Notes: generated by a model not told the origin, from the letters alone. A stretch of 64,000 nt of DNA from UBA11400 sp964473555 (GCA_964473555.1 CAYYPL010000001.1:372001-436000), one strand, 5' to 3'; positions 7,871 to 17,555 are shown, numbered from the stretch's first letter. Numbers and translations: made by a program.

Positions 7871-9100
7871 TTTTGCCTCTGGAAACAGGTCACGGTCACG
7901 AACCCCAATCAGGTATAGAATGCCATCTAGGCCAAGGTTTGAAATGGAGTGCTTGGCCGACTTTTTTACGATGGGTTTAGCGTGAAAAGCTATACCTAAT
8001 CCAGCAATGCTAAGCATAGGTAGATCATTAGCACCGTCGCCCACCGCAATAACCTGCTCGAGGCTTATTTGTTCCTTCTGCGCAAGTTCGCGCAGTATAT
8101 CTGCTTTTCTTTGGGCATCAACAACAGTACCTGATACGCTTCCGGTTACCTTACCGTTAGCTATCTCCAGTTGATTGGCAAATACGTAGTCTATTCCGAG
8201 TTTTTGTTGCAAATGATTTCCAAAGAATTGGAATCCACCACTGATAATAGCTGTTTTGTACCCGATTTTCTTTAAAGTGGATATAAGATGCTCTGCTCCC
8301 TGGGTCAAAGGTAAACGATCTGCAATCTGTGAAAGTACAGATTCATCCAGTCCCTGAAGTAATGCCAGCCGCTGACGAAAGCTTTCTTTGAAGTCGATGT
8401 CGCCTTGCATGGCGCGTTCGGTAATTGCTGAAACCTTTTCTCCCACACCGGCTGCCTTAGCCAATTCATCGATGACTTCGACCTGTATCAGGGTGGAGTC
8501 CATGTCGAAGGCGACCAGACGACGATTACGGCGATATACATTATCAACCTGAAAACTGATATCAATACCCAGATCTCTTGAGCTATCAAGAAATCTGGAT
8601 CTCATATTGTCGATATCACCAGGCACTCCTCGGACCGTAAACTCAATACATGATCGTAAATTGGATGGAAGATGTATGAGTGATTTTCTGCCACTCAATC
8701 TCTTGATCGAATCGATGTTCAGGCCGTTAGATTGAATAATTTCACTGATTTCAAATACATGCCTTGCTTCTATTTGCGGTCCGAGTAAGGTAATGATGTA
8801 CCTTGGTTTACCCTGCATAGATACCCAATGTTCGTATTCCTCTAAAGAAATTGGGGTAAACTTAGTTACCAATCCCAGTTCATGAGTCTTGTACAACAAA
8901 TCACGAAATACGGTCGCACTTTCAGAATCTTGTGAAAGCTCAATAAGAAATCCTAGTGATAACGTATCATGAATCACGGCTTGTCCGATGTCCAGAATAT
9001 TTACGTTGTGATCGGCCAATACTTCTGTCAGTCGGTTAGTGATACCGATTTTGTCTGTGCCTGATAAAGTCACTAAATACAATTCACGCATAATTATCAT
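7862..9100 (-). CDS. serB: Phosphoserine phosphatase SerB with N-terminal ACT domains
   Basis: The protein has about 412 residues and catalyses the last step of serine synthesis (phosphoserine to serine). Residues 1-85 and about 95-190 read as two ACT domains (LVTLSGTDKIGITNRLTEVL; IITLLGPQIEARHVFEISEII). The HAD catalytic domain follows with DMDSTLI (nucleophile Asp), SGGF and GDGANDLPML. This layout resembles the two-ACT SerB2 type rather than the shorter E. coli enzyme, and implies feedback by an amino acid. The start may be ATG 9100 or 9091. A TAACTTTG box lies 18 bases upstream on the same strand. Confidence 0.93.
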   Translation of the reverse strand: MIIMRELYLVTLSGTDKIGITNRLTEVLADHNVNILDIGQAVIHDTLSLGFLIELSQDSESATVFRDLLYKTHELGLVTKFTPISLEEYEHWVSMQGKPRYIITLLGPQIEARHVFEISEIIQSNGLNIDSIKRLSGRKSLIHLPSNLRSCIEFTVRGVPGDIDNMRSRFLDSSRDLGIDISFQVDNVYRRNRRLVAFDMDSTLIQVEVIDELAKAAGVGEKVSAITERAMQGDIDFKESFRQRLALLQGLDESVLSQIADRLPLTQGAEHLISTLKKIGYKTAIISGGFQFFGNHLQQKLGIDYVFANQLEIANGKVTGSVSGTVVDAQRKADILRELAQKEQISLEQVIAVGDGANDLPMLSIAGLGIAFHAKPIVKKSAKHSISNLGLDGILYLIGVRDRDLFPEAKSV

Positions 9101-9117
9101 CCCTAATTAGTAGTTGG

Positions 9118-9125
9118 CAAAGTTA
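9118..9125 (-). promoter_or_regulatory. Candidate TAnnTTTG promoter box for serB
   Basis: The minus strand reads TAACTTTG, an exact consensus match 18 bases before the serB ATG, implying a leader of only about ten bases. No clear -33 TTG was found at the usual distance. Confidence 0.45.
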
Positions 9126-9224
9126 CTCAGATGCATGGAGAAAACGAAGTCAATACAGTTATTATGGGCTAATCATGCTATATTTGATTATACTTTGGGA
9201 TGTACGGTAAATGCTAGTAACGCT

Positions 9225-9869
9225 ATGAGTAAAGATATACACGCCATTAGAAAAGATTATGCTTCTTCGGAACTGGTTGAGGATGTTTTGGGTGATGACC
9301 CCATCCATTTGTTCGCTCATTGGTTTGAAGAAGCCAGGACTCCGATGGGATACGATGTCAATGCTATGACACTGGCTACTGTCGACAGAAATGGATTCCC
9401 AACTACAAGAATCGTCCTGTTAAAAGGAATTGAGCAGGGTAACTTTTTATTCTATACCAACTACACCAGTAAAAAGTCTTCAGATATTTCTGAGAATCCC
9501 TATGTAAGCTTATGTTTTTTCTGGGGACCACTGGAAAGACAGGTACGTATAAACGGTCGGGCCCAGAAATTATCCAAAACAGACTCAGAAGCTTATTTCA
9601 AAACTCGCCCGTACGAGAGTCAGATCGGAGCGTGGGCCTCAGAACAAAGTGCTGTAATCCATTCCAGAGCTGAACTCAAACAAAAATATGATGAACTGTG
9701 CAGGAAGTATCCAACCGTAGAATCTGTACCATTTCCTGAGTTTTGGGGTGGTTACAAAGTAATTCCAAATGCTATCGAATTCTGGCAAGGAAGGCCAGGA
9801 CGTCTACACGATCGGATCCAGTATACACGTGAACATGATACCTGGAAATGGGTACGTCTGTCACCCTGA
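9225..9869 (+). CDS. pdxH: Pyridoxamine 5'-phosphate oxidase PdxH
   Basis: The protein has 214 residues from ATG 9225. This FMN enzyme makes pyridoxal 5'-phosphate from PNP or PMP. Visible landmarks are AMTLATVDRNGFPTTRIVLLKGI, FLFYTNYTSKKS, FFWGPLERQVRINGRAQKL, SQIGAWASEQS and the C-terminal EFWQGRPGRLHDRI with LSP at the end. The frame is open to 9114 but the extra 37 residues are not family-like, and the serB promoter lies there. A TATATTTG box at 9179-9186 could drive it. trmB begins nine bases after its stop. pdxA, in the same vitamin B6 pathway, lies at 36877. Confidence 0.95.
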   Translation: MSKDIHAIRKDYASSELVEDVLGDDPIHLFAHWFEEARTPMGYDVNAMTLATVDRNGFPTTRIVLLKGIEQGNFLFYTNYTSKKSSDISENPYVSLCFFWGPLERQVRINGRAQKLSKTDSEAYFKTRPYESQIGAWASEQSAVIHSRAELKQKYDELCRKYPTVESVPFPEFWGGYKVIPNAIEFWQGRPGRLHDRIQYTREHDTWKWVRLSP

Positions 9870-9878
9870 CGAGTCACT

Positions 9879-10541
9879 ATGGCAAAAAGAAAACTGGAAC
9901 GATATCACGCACTGCACGACCTGGATAACGTGATTGAACTCGAAGACTACTCGCCTGAAACCGTTTCATCACATCGCGGAAGATGGTGTGAATCAGTTTT
10001 TGGCAATGATCAGCCGTTGATTCTGGAATTGGCCTGTGGTAAAGGTGACTATACACTGGCACTTGCCCAACGATATCCAACCATTAATTTTATTGGCGTT
10101 GATATCAAAGGAGACCGAATCTGGCGCGGGGCTATTGAAGCCATAGAGAAAAATCTGCTTAACGTCAGATTTCTACGAATCTATATTGATCACATTAATA
10201 ATTATTTCTCTACCAATGAGGTCGATGAATTATGGATCACATTCCCGGATCCGTATTTGAACGAGAAAAAAGAAAATAAACGACTAACTTCACCTGTATT
10301 TCTCGATAGATACAGAAAACTCCTCAAAAAAGGTGGAAGGGTCAATCTTAAAACAGATTCACCTGAGTTATTCTATTATACCCTCGATGTGATTAAAGAA
10401 CAAAAACTTGATATTGTGAGTTTTGTCGAAGATGTACACGGAGCAGATCACAAAGTCCCAAATCTTGATATCCTGACCTACTATGAACGAAACCATCTTG
10501 AAGAAGGTAGAAATATCTTCTTTGTAAGTTTTCGTCCCTAG
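9879..10541 (+). CDS. trmB: tRNA (guanine-N7-)-methyltransferase TrmB
   Basis: The protein has 220 residues. It methylates G46 of tRNAs using SAM. The SAM-binding region is LELACGKGDYTLALAQRYP, followed by FIGVDIKGDRIWRGA. The substrate-binding signature FPDPYLNEKKENKRL corresponds to FPDPW.K..H.KRR of the family, and the end carries KTDSPELF. It follows pdxH by nine bases and is probably co-transcribed with it. Confidence 0.95.
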   Translation: MAKRKLERYHALHDLDNVIELEDYSPETVSSHRGRWCESVFGNDQPLILELACGKGDYTLALAQRYPTINFIGVDIKGDRIWRGAIEAIEKNLLNVRFLRIYIDHINNYFSTNEVDELWITFPDPYLNEKKENKRLTSPVFLDRYRKLLKKGGRVNLKTDSPELFYYTLDVIKEQKLDIVSFVEDVHGADHKVPNLDILTYYERNHLEEGRNIFFVSFRP

Positions 10542-10549
10542 TTTCTTTG

Positions 10550-12583
10550 TCAGTCGATTAAAAGGGAAATCCCAACTGTCAGATTTCGGGGGATGCCCGG
10601 TTCGAAAAAGCGATTTCCGAATGCATTGATCGAAACCGATGAACTATACGAGGTATCGAGGAGATTATTTACCGCGAAATAAGGGATGAGACGAGCTGAT
10701 TTAGTGATCTCAACAGATTTTGAAATTCTGCCATGAATCAAAAGGTATTCCGAAGCTGTAACAGAGTTCGAATTGTTCGTATAGACTTTTGAGTTATACA
10801 ATCCAACAGTTTGCAGGTTGTATCCCCAAAGGTATTTACCCAGCTGCAATCTAAAAGCATGTTTGGGAATACCCGGAAGCGTGTTACCATCCAGCGAAGA
10901 CTGCTGATCTTTGAATTTGAAATCAGACAGGGTATAGGCCACACTAAGATCGGAAAGATAGTCAGGACTCCAGCTTATCATGATTTCTAATCCCTGCTGG
11001 ACTGTTTCCCCGATGTTCTGAAAAAACGTACGGTCTCCACCAGCTTCAGTCTGAAACGAACTTAAACGGTCGGTGACATTGATGCTAAACACAGCCATAT
11101 CATAGTCAATGTTATACTCAAGTAATTGACCTCGCACACCAACTTCAACTCCAACACTTCTTTCCGGATCCAGATCCGGATTGAACCCTCTGCTGAGATC
11201 TAGTCTATTCACCAGTTCAGTGGTTGTTGGACTTTCAAATGAAGTCGTAATCCCAGTGTATATCGTATTGTAACCGTACTGGTAAGTGAGTCCAATCTGA
11301 GGGGAGAACGCGTTCATCCATCTGGAACCAGAGGCATCAAATTGCCCATCAAAAGAATCTATGGCCTCAAAATATAACCAATCATTCCGCACTCCAGATG
11401 TGATGGTTAACTGGCCAATTGAATAGTTCGCAATTGCTGCAATTCCCATTGATCCTACCCGTTCGACCTGATTCACGGTCAGGTTCCCTTTATTGCCGGT
11501 GCGATTCACCCAGTTTTTGCGATCATCAGACTGATATGCTGCGTCGGCCGAGAAACTAAGCTTGAAATTGTCTTTTCTAAACTGGTAACTGTTCCGGGTT
11601 CCCACATTCATCCGTTCGATTTCAATGATTGAAGAGGTGATCGGATTGTTCAATGAACGAATTGTATGGTACAGCACCGACTCAAAAGAGCTGTTTGCAT
11701 TGCTTTTGGTATAAGTGAGTCCATGCACAAGATGATGATATGATTTTCCAGCGTTTTGAGAAATGAACTGTGGATTCGCAGATCTGGGGTTGTCGTCATA
11801 GACCAATTGGTTTAACGACCCCGGATTTTTAATGTCGGGTGCAAGTACACCGAACAACCGATATTTTAAAACTTGATTCCCACTTAGATCTCGGTTTAAC
11901 CCCAGATTTATCCTTGAAATATGTGCTTTACTGTGTTCTCTGTATCCATCTGTTCTAAAATCTGATAGAGATAGTTGTACTTCTGTTTTTCCCAGTTCAG
12001 TTCTCAGGACCGCATCCTGTTGAAAAATACCGTAGCTACCCAAGGATGAGCGCAGTGATATTCTTGGATCCTCTGGTTGTGATTGAGTGTTGAAATAGAG
12101 TGTACCTCCACTTCCATTTCCCCAAAACAGGGCACTCGGACCCCGAATCACTTGGGTTTCACGAACCAGATTCGGATCGACCAGCTCCAGTATGGTTTGT
12201 CCATCAGGGGATGTCAATGGTAAGCCGTCCACGAGTACCTGTACGCCTCGCACACCAAAAGATGCTCTCCAACCTGATCCACGAATACTTAAACGTTCAC
12301 CCAGGGAGTAATTGTCTCGGTTTGCTACAAACACTCCAGCTGTTTTAAACAATAGAGTTTCAGTGCCAGTTAGCGTTTGAGTGACTCGATCCAGTTCCGA
12401 TCGCTGAGAAACAGTGACAGAAAAGGGAGTTTGTTGGTCGAGTGTGAAATTCCTGCCCACTGTGACATAAACAGGTTCCAATTTTGCTTTAAGTGTATCA
12501 CTGGATGGAACAGTTTGAGCAAAAGCTGTACAGTTCAAAAAACATGTCAGTATCACAAATATAAATAGATACTTACCAGCCAC
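10550..12583 (-). CDS. TonB-dependent outer-membrane receptor (siderophore type)
   Basis: The protein has about 677 residues. Signal peptide MAGKYLFIFVILTCFLNCTAFAQ is followed by a TonB-box/plug region (VYVTVGRNFTLDQQTPFSVTVSQRSEL, IRGSGWRASFGVRGVQVLVDGLPLTSPDGQT, RGPSALFWGNGSGGTLYFNT). A barrel with YTGITTSFESPTTTELVNR follows and the protein ends in VGISLLID. The frame is open far upstream, but that part is the Gly-rich tail of the next gene read in another frame. GTG at 12583 (or 12586) sits 5-8 bases after GGAGG (12596-12592) and gives a clean signal peptide. The gene overlaps the stop of the TPM gene by about 11 bases, implying coupling. The substrate is unknown. Confidence 0.85.
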   Translation of the reverse strand: MAGKYLFIFVILTCFLNCTAFAQTVPSSDTLKAKLEPVYVTVGRNFTLDQQTPFSVTVSQRSELDRVTQTLTGTETLLFKTAGVFVANRDNYSLGERLSIRGSGWRASFGVRGVQVLVDGLPLTSPDGQTILELVDPNLVRETQVIRGPSALFWGNGSGGTLYFNTQSQPEDPRISLRSSLGSYGIFQQDAVLRTELGKTEVQLSLSDFRTDGYREHSKAHISRINLGLNRDLSGNQVLKYRLFGVLAPDIKNPGSLNQLVYDDNPRSANPQFISQNAGKSYHHLVHGLTYTKSNANSSFESVLYHTIRSLNNPITSSIIEIERMNVGTRNSYQFRKDNFKLSFSADAAYQSDDRKNWVNRTGNKGNLTVNQVERVGSMGIAAIANYSIGQLTITSGVRNDWLYFEAIDSFDGQFDASGSRWMNAFSPQIGLTYQYGYNTIYTGITTSFESPTTTELVNRLDLSRGFNPDLDPERSVGVEVGVRGQLLEYNIDYDMAVFSINVTDRLSSFQTEAGGDRTFFQNIGETVQQGLEIMISWSPDYLSDLSVAYTLSDFKFKDQQSSLDGNTLPGIPKHAFRLQLGKYLWGYNLQTVGLYNSKVYTNNSNSVTASEYLLIHGRISKSVEITKSARLIPYFAVNNLLDTSYSSSVSINAFGNRFFEPGIPRNLTVGISLLID

Positions 12584-13361
12584 CACTTGCGCCTCCACCC
12601 CCGGATCCGAATCCACCACCACCACTAAAACCGCCGAATCCACCTCCGCCGAACCCGCCACCTCCGCCGAATCCACCTCCAAAACCACCACGACCGAAGC
12701 CCGGATTCCCGAGTATCACAACGCCACCCCGACGAATGTGATGTCCACCTCCTGGACCTTCCATCTTCGCCTTGATGATCATCACTACAATAAAAATGAT
12801 AATCAAAGCAAGTAGAAAGAAGACCCTGATCGCTTCATCTACAGGACTATCCACTGGTTGTTCTACCGCTTCATACTCACCCGCGGCCAGTCTCATCAAC
12901 TGATCAGCTGCAGCGTTAAAGGCTGATCCATATTGCCCCTGTCTAAATCCAGGTGTAAGTATTTCTCTGATGATTTGTCCAGCAAGGATATCCGGAATAG
13001 CGCCTTCCAGTCCATAACCCACCTCAATTCTGAGTGCTCTGTCTTGGCGTGAAGCTAAAATGAGCACCCCATTTTGCCGTTCGCCTTCCCACATCCTCCA
13101 GGAGTCGAAAACTCGTTCAGCAACGTATTCAACGGTTTCACCCTGTAGGGAATCGATGGTGAGTATTGCAATGACGTTTGAAGTCGAATCACGATAAGCC
13201 CTGAGTTTGGATTCCAACCTGTTGACCTCCGATGAGCTCATGAATCCTGCAAGATCGTTTACATGACCGGATGGTTTATCAGGAAAGATCTGCGCAGTCA
13301 AACCAAATGGCATGAAGGTAAGGAGCAACACACAGATGAGATGAAGTGATGTTTTATTCAT
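12573..13361 (-). CDS. TPM-domain membrane protein with Gly-rich tail (YgcG family)
   Basis: The protein has 262 residues. A signal peptide (to about LTAQ) is followed by a TPM domain (GHVNDLAGFMSSSEVNRLESKLRAYRDSTSNVIAILTIDS, WRMWEGERQNGVLILASRQDRALRIEVGYGLEGAIPD). One transmembrane helix (IRVFFLLALIIIFIVVMII) and an about 60-residue tail of GGF/GGG repeats complete it. TPM proteins are linked to membrane or photosystem maintenance and some have phosphatase activity; the exact role is unknown. It forms an operon with lemA and a second TPM gene, a common association. Confidence 0.88.
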   Translation of the reverse strand: MNKTSLHLICVLLLTFMPFGLTAQIFPDKPSGHVNDLAGFMSSSEVNRLESKLRAYRDSTSNVIAILTIDSLQGETVEYVAERVFDSWRMWEGERQNGVLILASRQDRALRIEVGYGLEGAIPDILAGQIIREILTPGFRQGQYGSAFNAAADQLMRLAAGEYEAVEQPVDSPVDEAIRVFFLLALIIIFIVVMIIKAKMEGPGGGHHIRRGGVVILGNPGFGRGGFGGGFGGGGGFGGGGFGGFSGGGGFGSGGGGASGGW

Positions 13362-13364
13362 GAA

Positions 13365-13817
13365 TCATACTCCAAAACTAATTGAATTATCCAACTCATT
13401 TGGATTCGATTCGCTACCGGTTTGTACACTGGTCGGAAAGTACTCAACTAGTTTCAATCCGACTCTGGATATCACTTCAATAATCCCGTCAGCAAAACGA
13501 TTCTGCCTGAAGTAGTGAATCAGAATATCGATATCCTCATCCCAAAAAGAATCATCGACGAGAGCATGAATGCCTTCATCACCATAAATAGCCAGTTTAT
13601 GGTCGGATATACTGATGTAAATAAGGACTCCGTTCTTGTGGATGGTATCATGCATTCCGAGTTCTCCGAAAAGTGTGATAGCCCTGTGAAGTGGTTCTGC
13701 TTTACACCGTCGTTCAATATGTACACGGATTTCACCGGTTGTGCCGGTTTCGGCCCTTTCAATGGCATCTGAGATGAGCTTTTCCTGTTCAGGGGAAAGA
13801 AAATCTTTAAATTTCAT
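13365..13817 (-). CDS. Small cytoplasmic TPM-domain protein
   Basis: The protein has 150 residues, with a TPM domain but no signal peptide or membrane helix: LSPEQEKLISDAIERAETGTTGEIRVHIERRC, then KNGVLIYISISDHKLAIYGDEGIHALVDDSFWDEDIDILIHYFRQ. It lies between lemA (two bases upstream) and the membrane-bound TPM gene (three bases downstream). It fits the usual lemA-TPM-TPM set, where one TPM protein is exported and one stays inside. Confidence 0.88.
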   Translation of the reverse strand: MKFKDFLSPEQEKLISDAIERAETGTTGEIRVHIERRCKAEPLHRAITLFGELGMHDTIHKNGVLIYISISDHKLAIYGDEGIHALVDDSFWDEDIDILIHYFRQNRFADGIIEVISRVGLKLVEYFPTSVQTGSESNPNELDNSISFGV

Positions 13818-13819
13818 GA

Positions 13820-14416
13820 TTAGAATTGTACCGTGGGTGCTTGTTCTGATCCAGCAGAAGCCTCAAAATAGGGGAAAGGTTCAAATCCTAATGATCCAGC
13901 CAAAAGATTTGCCGGGAATATTCGAACCTCAGTATTATACTCTCGAACGGCCGTATTGTATCGGTTACGTTCGGTTGATATCCGGTTTTCAGTGCCTTCA
14001 AGCTGGACCTGGAGATCGCGGAAATTTTGGTTCGCCTGGAGTTCGGGATACTTTTCCACCGTGACGAGAAGTCTTGAAAGGGCTCCGCTCAATTGATCTT
14101 GTGCTTGTTGAAATCGTTGAAAGGTAGCCGGATCATTGACAGCATCTGCTGACAGCTGGATGGATGTGGCTTGAGATCGGGCCTGGATAACAGCTTCAAG
14201 GGTTTCGCGTTCAAAATTTGCAGCACCCTGAACCGTGGCTACCAGGTTTGGAATAAGATCTGCGCGGCGCTCATACTGGGTCTGAACAAATCCCCATGCT
14301 TCGTTGACTCGTTCCTGGCGCTGAACCAGATTTTGTTGCAAAGAAATAACGCTCGAAATCCCTCCGATAACGAGAATGGCCAATACTACAAGGATGATCA
14401 GTCTAACAGCTTTCAT
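13820..14416 (-). CDS. lemA: LemA family membrane protein
   Basis: The protein has 198 residues. It has one N-terminal membrane helix (LIILVVLAILVIGGISSVISL) followed by a helical domain with the family signature VNEAWGFVQTQYERRADLIPNLVATVQG and RYNTAVREYNTEVRIFPANLLAGSLGFEPFPYFEAS. The function of LemA is not settled, but it is often encoded with TPM proteins, as here. It is the first gene of a four-gene leftward operon (lemA, TPM, TPM, TonB receptor). Confidence 0.92.
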   Translation of the reverse strand: MKAVRLIILVVLAILVIGGISSVISLQQNLVQRQERVNEAWGFVQTQYERRADLIPNLVATVQGAANFERETLEAVIQARSQATSIQLSADAVNDPATFQRFQQAQDQLSGALSRLLVTVEKYPELQANQNFRDLQVQLEGTENRISTERNRYNTAVREYNTEVRIFPANLLAGSLGFEPFPYFEASAGSEQAPTVQF

Positions 14417-14510
14417 TGATGTGTTGATTAAAGTTCATGGTTGTTTTCATGTCACCAAAATACGATTTTGACAACGCTTTGTGTCATAAAATCATTCAGA
14501 CCCTATCATT

Positions 14511-15221
14511 TTGAAAACTTCAATCAAATTCATCTATTTCGATGTTGACGATACCATTCTGGACCACCGAAAAGCGGAACGGTCAGCTTTGGCTGAAACG
14601 TATAACCTGTATGCTGTTTTGCAGAAAGCGGATCTGGATGATTTTCGTGAACGCTATCACCACATAAATGTAGAACTTTGGCAAAAATATGGTCTGAGGG
14701 AAATCGACAGACCTTATCTGGAGTATCATCGATTTGCGGACACACTGGAATGGTTCAATATTGATGCTGATCCAGTCGAAATCAGAGCCACCTACATGAA
14801 TTTGTACCGAGCTAAATGGGGATGGGTTGAGCAGGCCGAACAGACGTTGATAAAACTGGCTGGATCCTATCCGATTGGCTTCCTGACGAATGGTTTTTCA
14901 GAAATTCAGCGATGGAAAGCCGAAAAGTTTGATTTGTACAGATTTGGAGATCACTACATTATATCAGAAGATGTTGGATGTATGAAACCTTCAGCTGATA
15001 TTTTTGATTTTGCCACCAAAAAAGCAGCCTGTGACCCCGATCAGGTACTTTATATTGGTGATTCTTTCGTCTCAGACATTCAAGGTGGTTCAAATTATGG
15101 CTGGAAGACAGGGTGGTTTAATCGGGATGGATTTCCACCTACAGAAAGAAACAACGTCGCCGACTTTGTCTTTGATGAGTTCGATAAATTACCGGAATTA
15201 ATCGAATCACTGGGAAATTAG
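14511..15221 (+). CDS. HAD-family phosphatase (YjjG-like)
   Basis: The protein has 236 residues. Motif I is DVDDTILDH, motif II is FLTNGF, the Lys is in MKPSADIF, and motif IV is YIGDSFVSDIQGG. The alpha-helical cap (residues about 20-95) points to subfamily IA, with YjjG-type nucleotidases as the nearest match; the substrate is unproved. The start is TTG 14511, since no ATG precedes motif I. It ends 64 bases before purL. Confidence 0.8.
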   Translation: MKTSIKFIYFDVDDTILDHRKAERSALAETYNLYAVLQKADLDDFRERYHHINVELWQKYGLREIDRPYLEYHRFADTLEWFNIDADPVEIRATYMNLYRAKWGWVEQAEQTLIKLAGSYPIGFLTNGFSEIQRWKAEKFDLYRFGDHYIISEDVGCMKPSADIFDFATKKAACDPDQVLYIGDSFVSDIQGGSNYGWKTGWFNRDGFPPTERNNVADFVFDEFDKLPELIESLGN

Positions 15222-15235
15222 TCCGGTTCCTTTCG

Positions 15236-15243
15236 TAACTTTG
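15236..15243 (+). promoter_or_regulatory. Candidate TAnnTTTG promoter box for purL
   Basis: TAACTTTG is an exact match to the Bacteroidota -7 consensus, 42 bases before the purL ATG. There is no convincing -33 TTG. Confidence 0.5.
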
Positions 15244-15285
15244 CATCACCATCCTTTTTAATATCCAATATCTAATCTATTTCTG

Positions 15286-17523
15286 ATGAAATCTGTGGTT
15301 GCAGAACCTATTGTAGATCTGAATCTCGCTAAAGATCACGGTTTAACCGAAGAAGAGTTCCAAAAAATTATCAATTATCTTGGACGAATCCCTACTTTTA
15401 CCGAGTTGGGGGTGTATTCGGTGATGTGGAGTGAACATTGTTCCTATAAAAATTCTATTGCTGTATTGAAAACCCTTCCACGATCCGGTGGAGCACTTCT
15501 GGTAGATGCGGGAGCAGAAAATGCCGGATTGGTTGATATCGGTGATGGATGGGCTTGCGCCTTCAAGATCGAAAGTCATAACCATCCCTCGGCCGTTGAA
15601 CCGTATCAGGGTGCTGCCACGGGTGTGGGTGGTATCCATCGTGATATATTTACGATGGGCGCGCGACCCATTGCCTCGCTGAATTCCCTACGTTTTGGTA
15701 CCCTACAAACCCCCCGTGTTCGCTATCTACTCGATGGAGTTGTCCGCGGAATCGCTGATTACGGTAATGCCTTCGGTGTGCCTACCGTAGCTGGTGAAGT
15801 CTGCTTCGATGAAAGCTATGAAGGTAATCCATTGGTCAATGCGATGAGCGTTGGATTAGTAAAAGTTGGAGAAACCGCTTCGGCAATAGCAAAGGGGGTG
15901 GGTAATCCGGTTTTGATTGTTGGTTCAAGTACCGGTCGCGATGGTATTCACGGTGCAACGTTTGCTTCTGAGGAGATCAGTGAGGCCAGTGAAGCAAAGC
16001 GACCCAGTGTTCAGGTCGGAGATCCATTCATGGAGAAACTGCTCCTTGAAGCATCCCTGGAAGCCCTTCAAACCGGTGCGGTTATCGGTATGCAGGATAT
16101 GGGCGCTGCTGGCATTGCCTGCTCTACCTCCGAAATGAGTGCCAAAGGGGAGAGTGGTATGCTACTCGATCTGGATAAGGTTCCGGCTCGTGAGGACGGG
16201 ATGACGGCCTATGAACTGTTGCTGTCAGAGAGTCAGGAACGGATGTTGGTGGTGGCGGAAAAAGGCAGGGAACAGGAGATCATAGATGTCTATAATAAGT
16301 GGGATCTTAATGCCGTAGTAATCGGTCACGTAACCGATACGCAACGTGTGATTTACATGAAGGATGGTATTGTGAAAGCGGATATCCCTGCCGATTCGCT
16401 GGTACTCGGTGGCGGTGCACCAGTATATATTCGCGAAACTAAACGTCCCGAGTATCTGGATCGTACTCAACAATTTGATGAAACATCTATCAAAGAATCA
16501 CGCTCTTTTGATGTGGTGATAAAAGATCTGCTCAGTTCGCCCAATATAGCCTCTAAAAGATGGATTTTTGAGCAGTACGATCATATGGTTCGAACCAATA
16601 CGGTCAGCGGTCCAGGTCCATCAGACGCGGCTGTAATCCGCCTGAAAGGCTCCGACAAAGGTCTAGCAGTTAAGACAGACTGTAATGGACGGTATGTGTA
16701 TCTGAATCCTCGCAGAGGTGGACAAATTGCTGTAGTTGAAGCCGCACGAAATGTTGTATGCGCCGGTGGACGTCCCGTTGCCATAACCAACTGTTTAAAT
16801 TTCGGGAATCCTTATAAACCAGAACTGTATTGGGTTTTCAAAGAAGCAGTGGGAGGTATGGGGGATGCCTGTAGGGCTCTCGATACTCCGGTTACAGGTG
16901 GAAATGTCAGTTTTTATAACGAGAATCCAAAAGGTGCCGTTTTCCCAACACCAACAATTGGTATGTTGGGTATCGTCGAAAATGTGCACAGGGATACCAC
17001 AACAGCTGGATTCAAAAATCCAGGTGATACCGTACTGTATATTGGTGCCCCGCGTAAGGGCTTGGGTGCATCGGAGTATCTGAGCTGGTGCCATAAAATC
17101 ACATCAGGCGATGCTCCTGCATTGGATCTGGAATTTGAAAAGCGACTTCAAAAAGCACTTCTTGGACTCATTCAAACCGGAATGGTCCGGTCCGCACATG
17201 ATGTATCGGATGGGGGGTTGGCTATCACATTGGTAGAATCTTCTGTATTTGGCAACATCGGCGCAGTAATCAATTTAGATCAACTAGGAGGAGAGTCACT
17301 CGAAACTCTGTTCAGTGAAGCCCAAAGCGGAGTGGTGCTATCTGTATCCGCTGAAGATGTTGCAAAAACTATGGATTGGTTCGAAAAATCGCAGGTACCT
17401 TGTTATCATCTGGGTAAGGTGGGTGGAGTCACCCTTTCCATTGGATCTCTGGAACCAATGCGTGTTGATGATCTTCATTCAATCTATGAAACAGCAATTC
17501 CTAATGTGATGAATAGCAATTAG
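15286..17523 (+). CDS. purL: Phosphoribosylformylglycinamidine synthase PurL (small form)
   Basis: The protein has 745 residues, the size of the PurL subunit of the three-part enzyme (PurS, PurL, PurQ), which makes FGAM from FGAR with ATP in purine synthesis. Landmarks are FTELGVYSVMWSEHCSYKNS, FKIESHNHPSAVEPYQGAATGVGGIHRDI (ATP-binding), GAPVYIRETKRP, ITNCLNFGNP, TGGNVSFYNEN and AHDVSDGGLAI. The duplicated AIRS-like halves are both present. purS and purQ are not in the window. A strong terminator follows at 17556. Confidence 0.96.
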   Translation: MKSVVAEPIVDLNLAKDHGLTEEEFQKIINYLGRIPTFTELGVYSVMWSEHCSYKNSIAVLKTLPRSGGALLVDAGAENAGLVDIGDGWACAFKIESHNHPSAVEPYQGAATGVGGIHRDIFTMGARPIASLNSLRFGTLQTPRVRYLLDGVVRGIADYGNAFGVPTVAGEVCFDESYEGNPLVNAMSVGLVKVGETASAIAKGVGNPVLIVGSSTGRDGIHGATFASEEISEASEAKRPSVQVGDPFMEKLLLEASLEALQTGAVIGMQDMGAAGIACSTSEMSAKGESGMLLDLDKVPAREDGMTAYELLLSESQERMLVVAEKGREQEIIDVYNKWDLNAVVIGHVTDTQRVIYMKDGIVKADIPADSLVLGGGAPVYIRETKRPEYLDRTQQFDETSIKESRSFDVVIKDLLSSPNIASKRWIFEQYDHMVRTNTVSGPGPSDAAVIRLKGSDKGLAVKTDCNGRYVYLNPRRGGQIAVVEAARNVVCAGGRPVAITNCLNFGNPYKPELYWVFKEAVGGMGDACRALDTPVTGGNVSFYNENPKGAVFPTPTIGMLGIVENVHRDTTTAGFKNPGDTVLYIGAPRKGLGASEYLSWCHKITSGDAPALDLEFEKRLQKALLGLIQTGMVRSAHDVSDGGLAITLVESSVFGNIGAVINLDQLGGESLETLFSEAQSGVVLSVSAEDVAKTMDWFEKSQVPCYHLGKVGGVTLSIGSLEPMRVDDLHSIYETAIPNVMNSN

Positions 17524-17555
17524 ATATCTAACAGAATATTGCTGCTATTAATTTT

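Noticed and set aside
12584..12691. Longer start for the TonB receptor at 12691
   Set aside because: The extra residues are the TPM gene's Gly-rich tail read in another frame (V, D, E repeats), and they would hide the signal peptide.
13877..13900. GGTTCAAATCC, like a tRNA T-arm
   Set aside because: It is inside the lemA coding sequence and no acceptor or anticodon arm fits around it.
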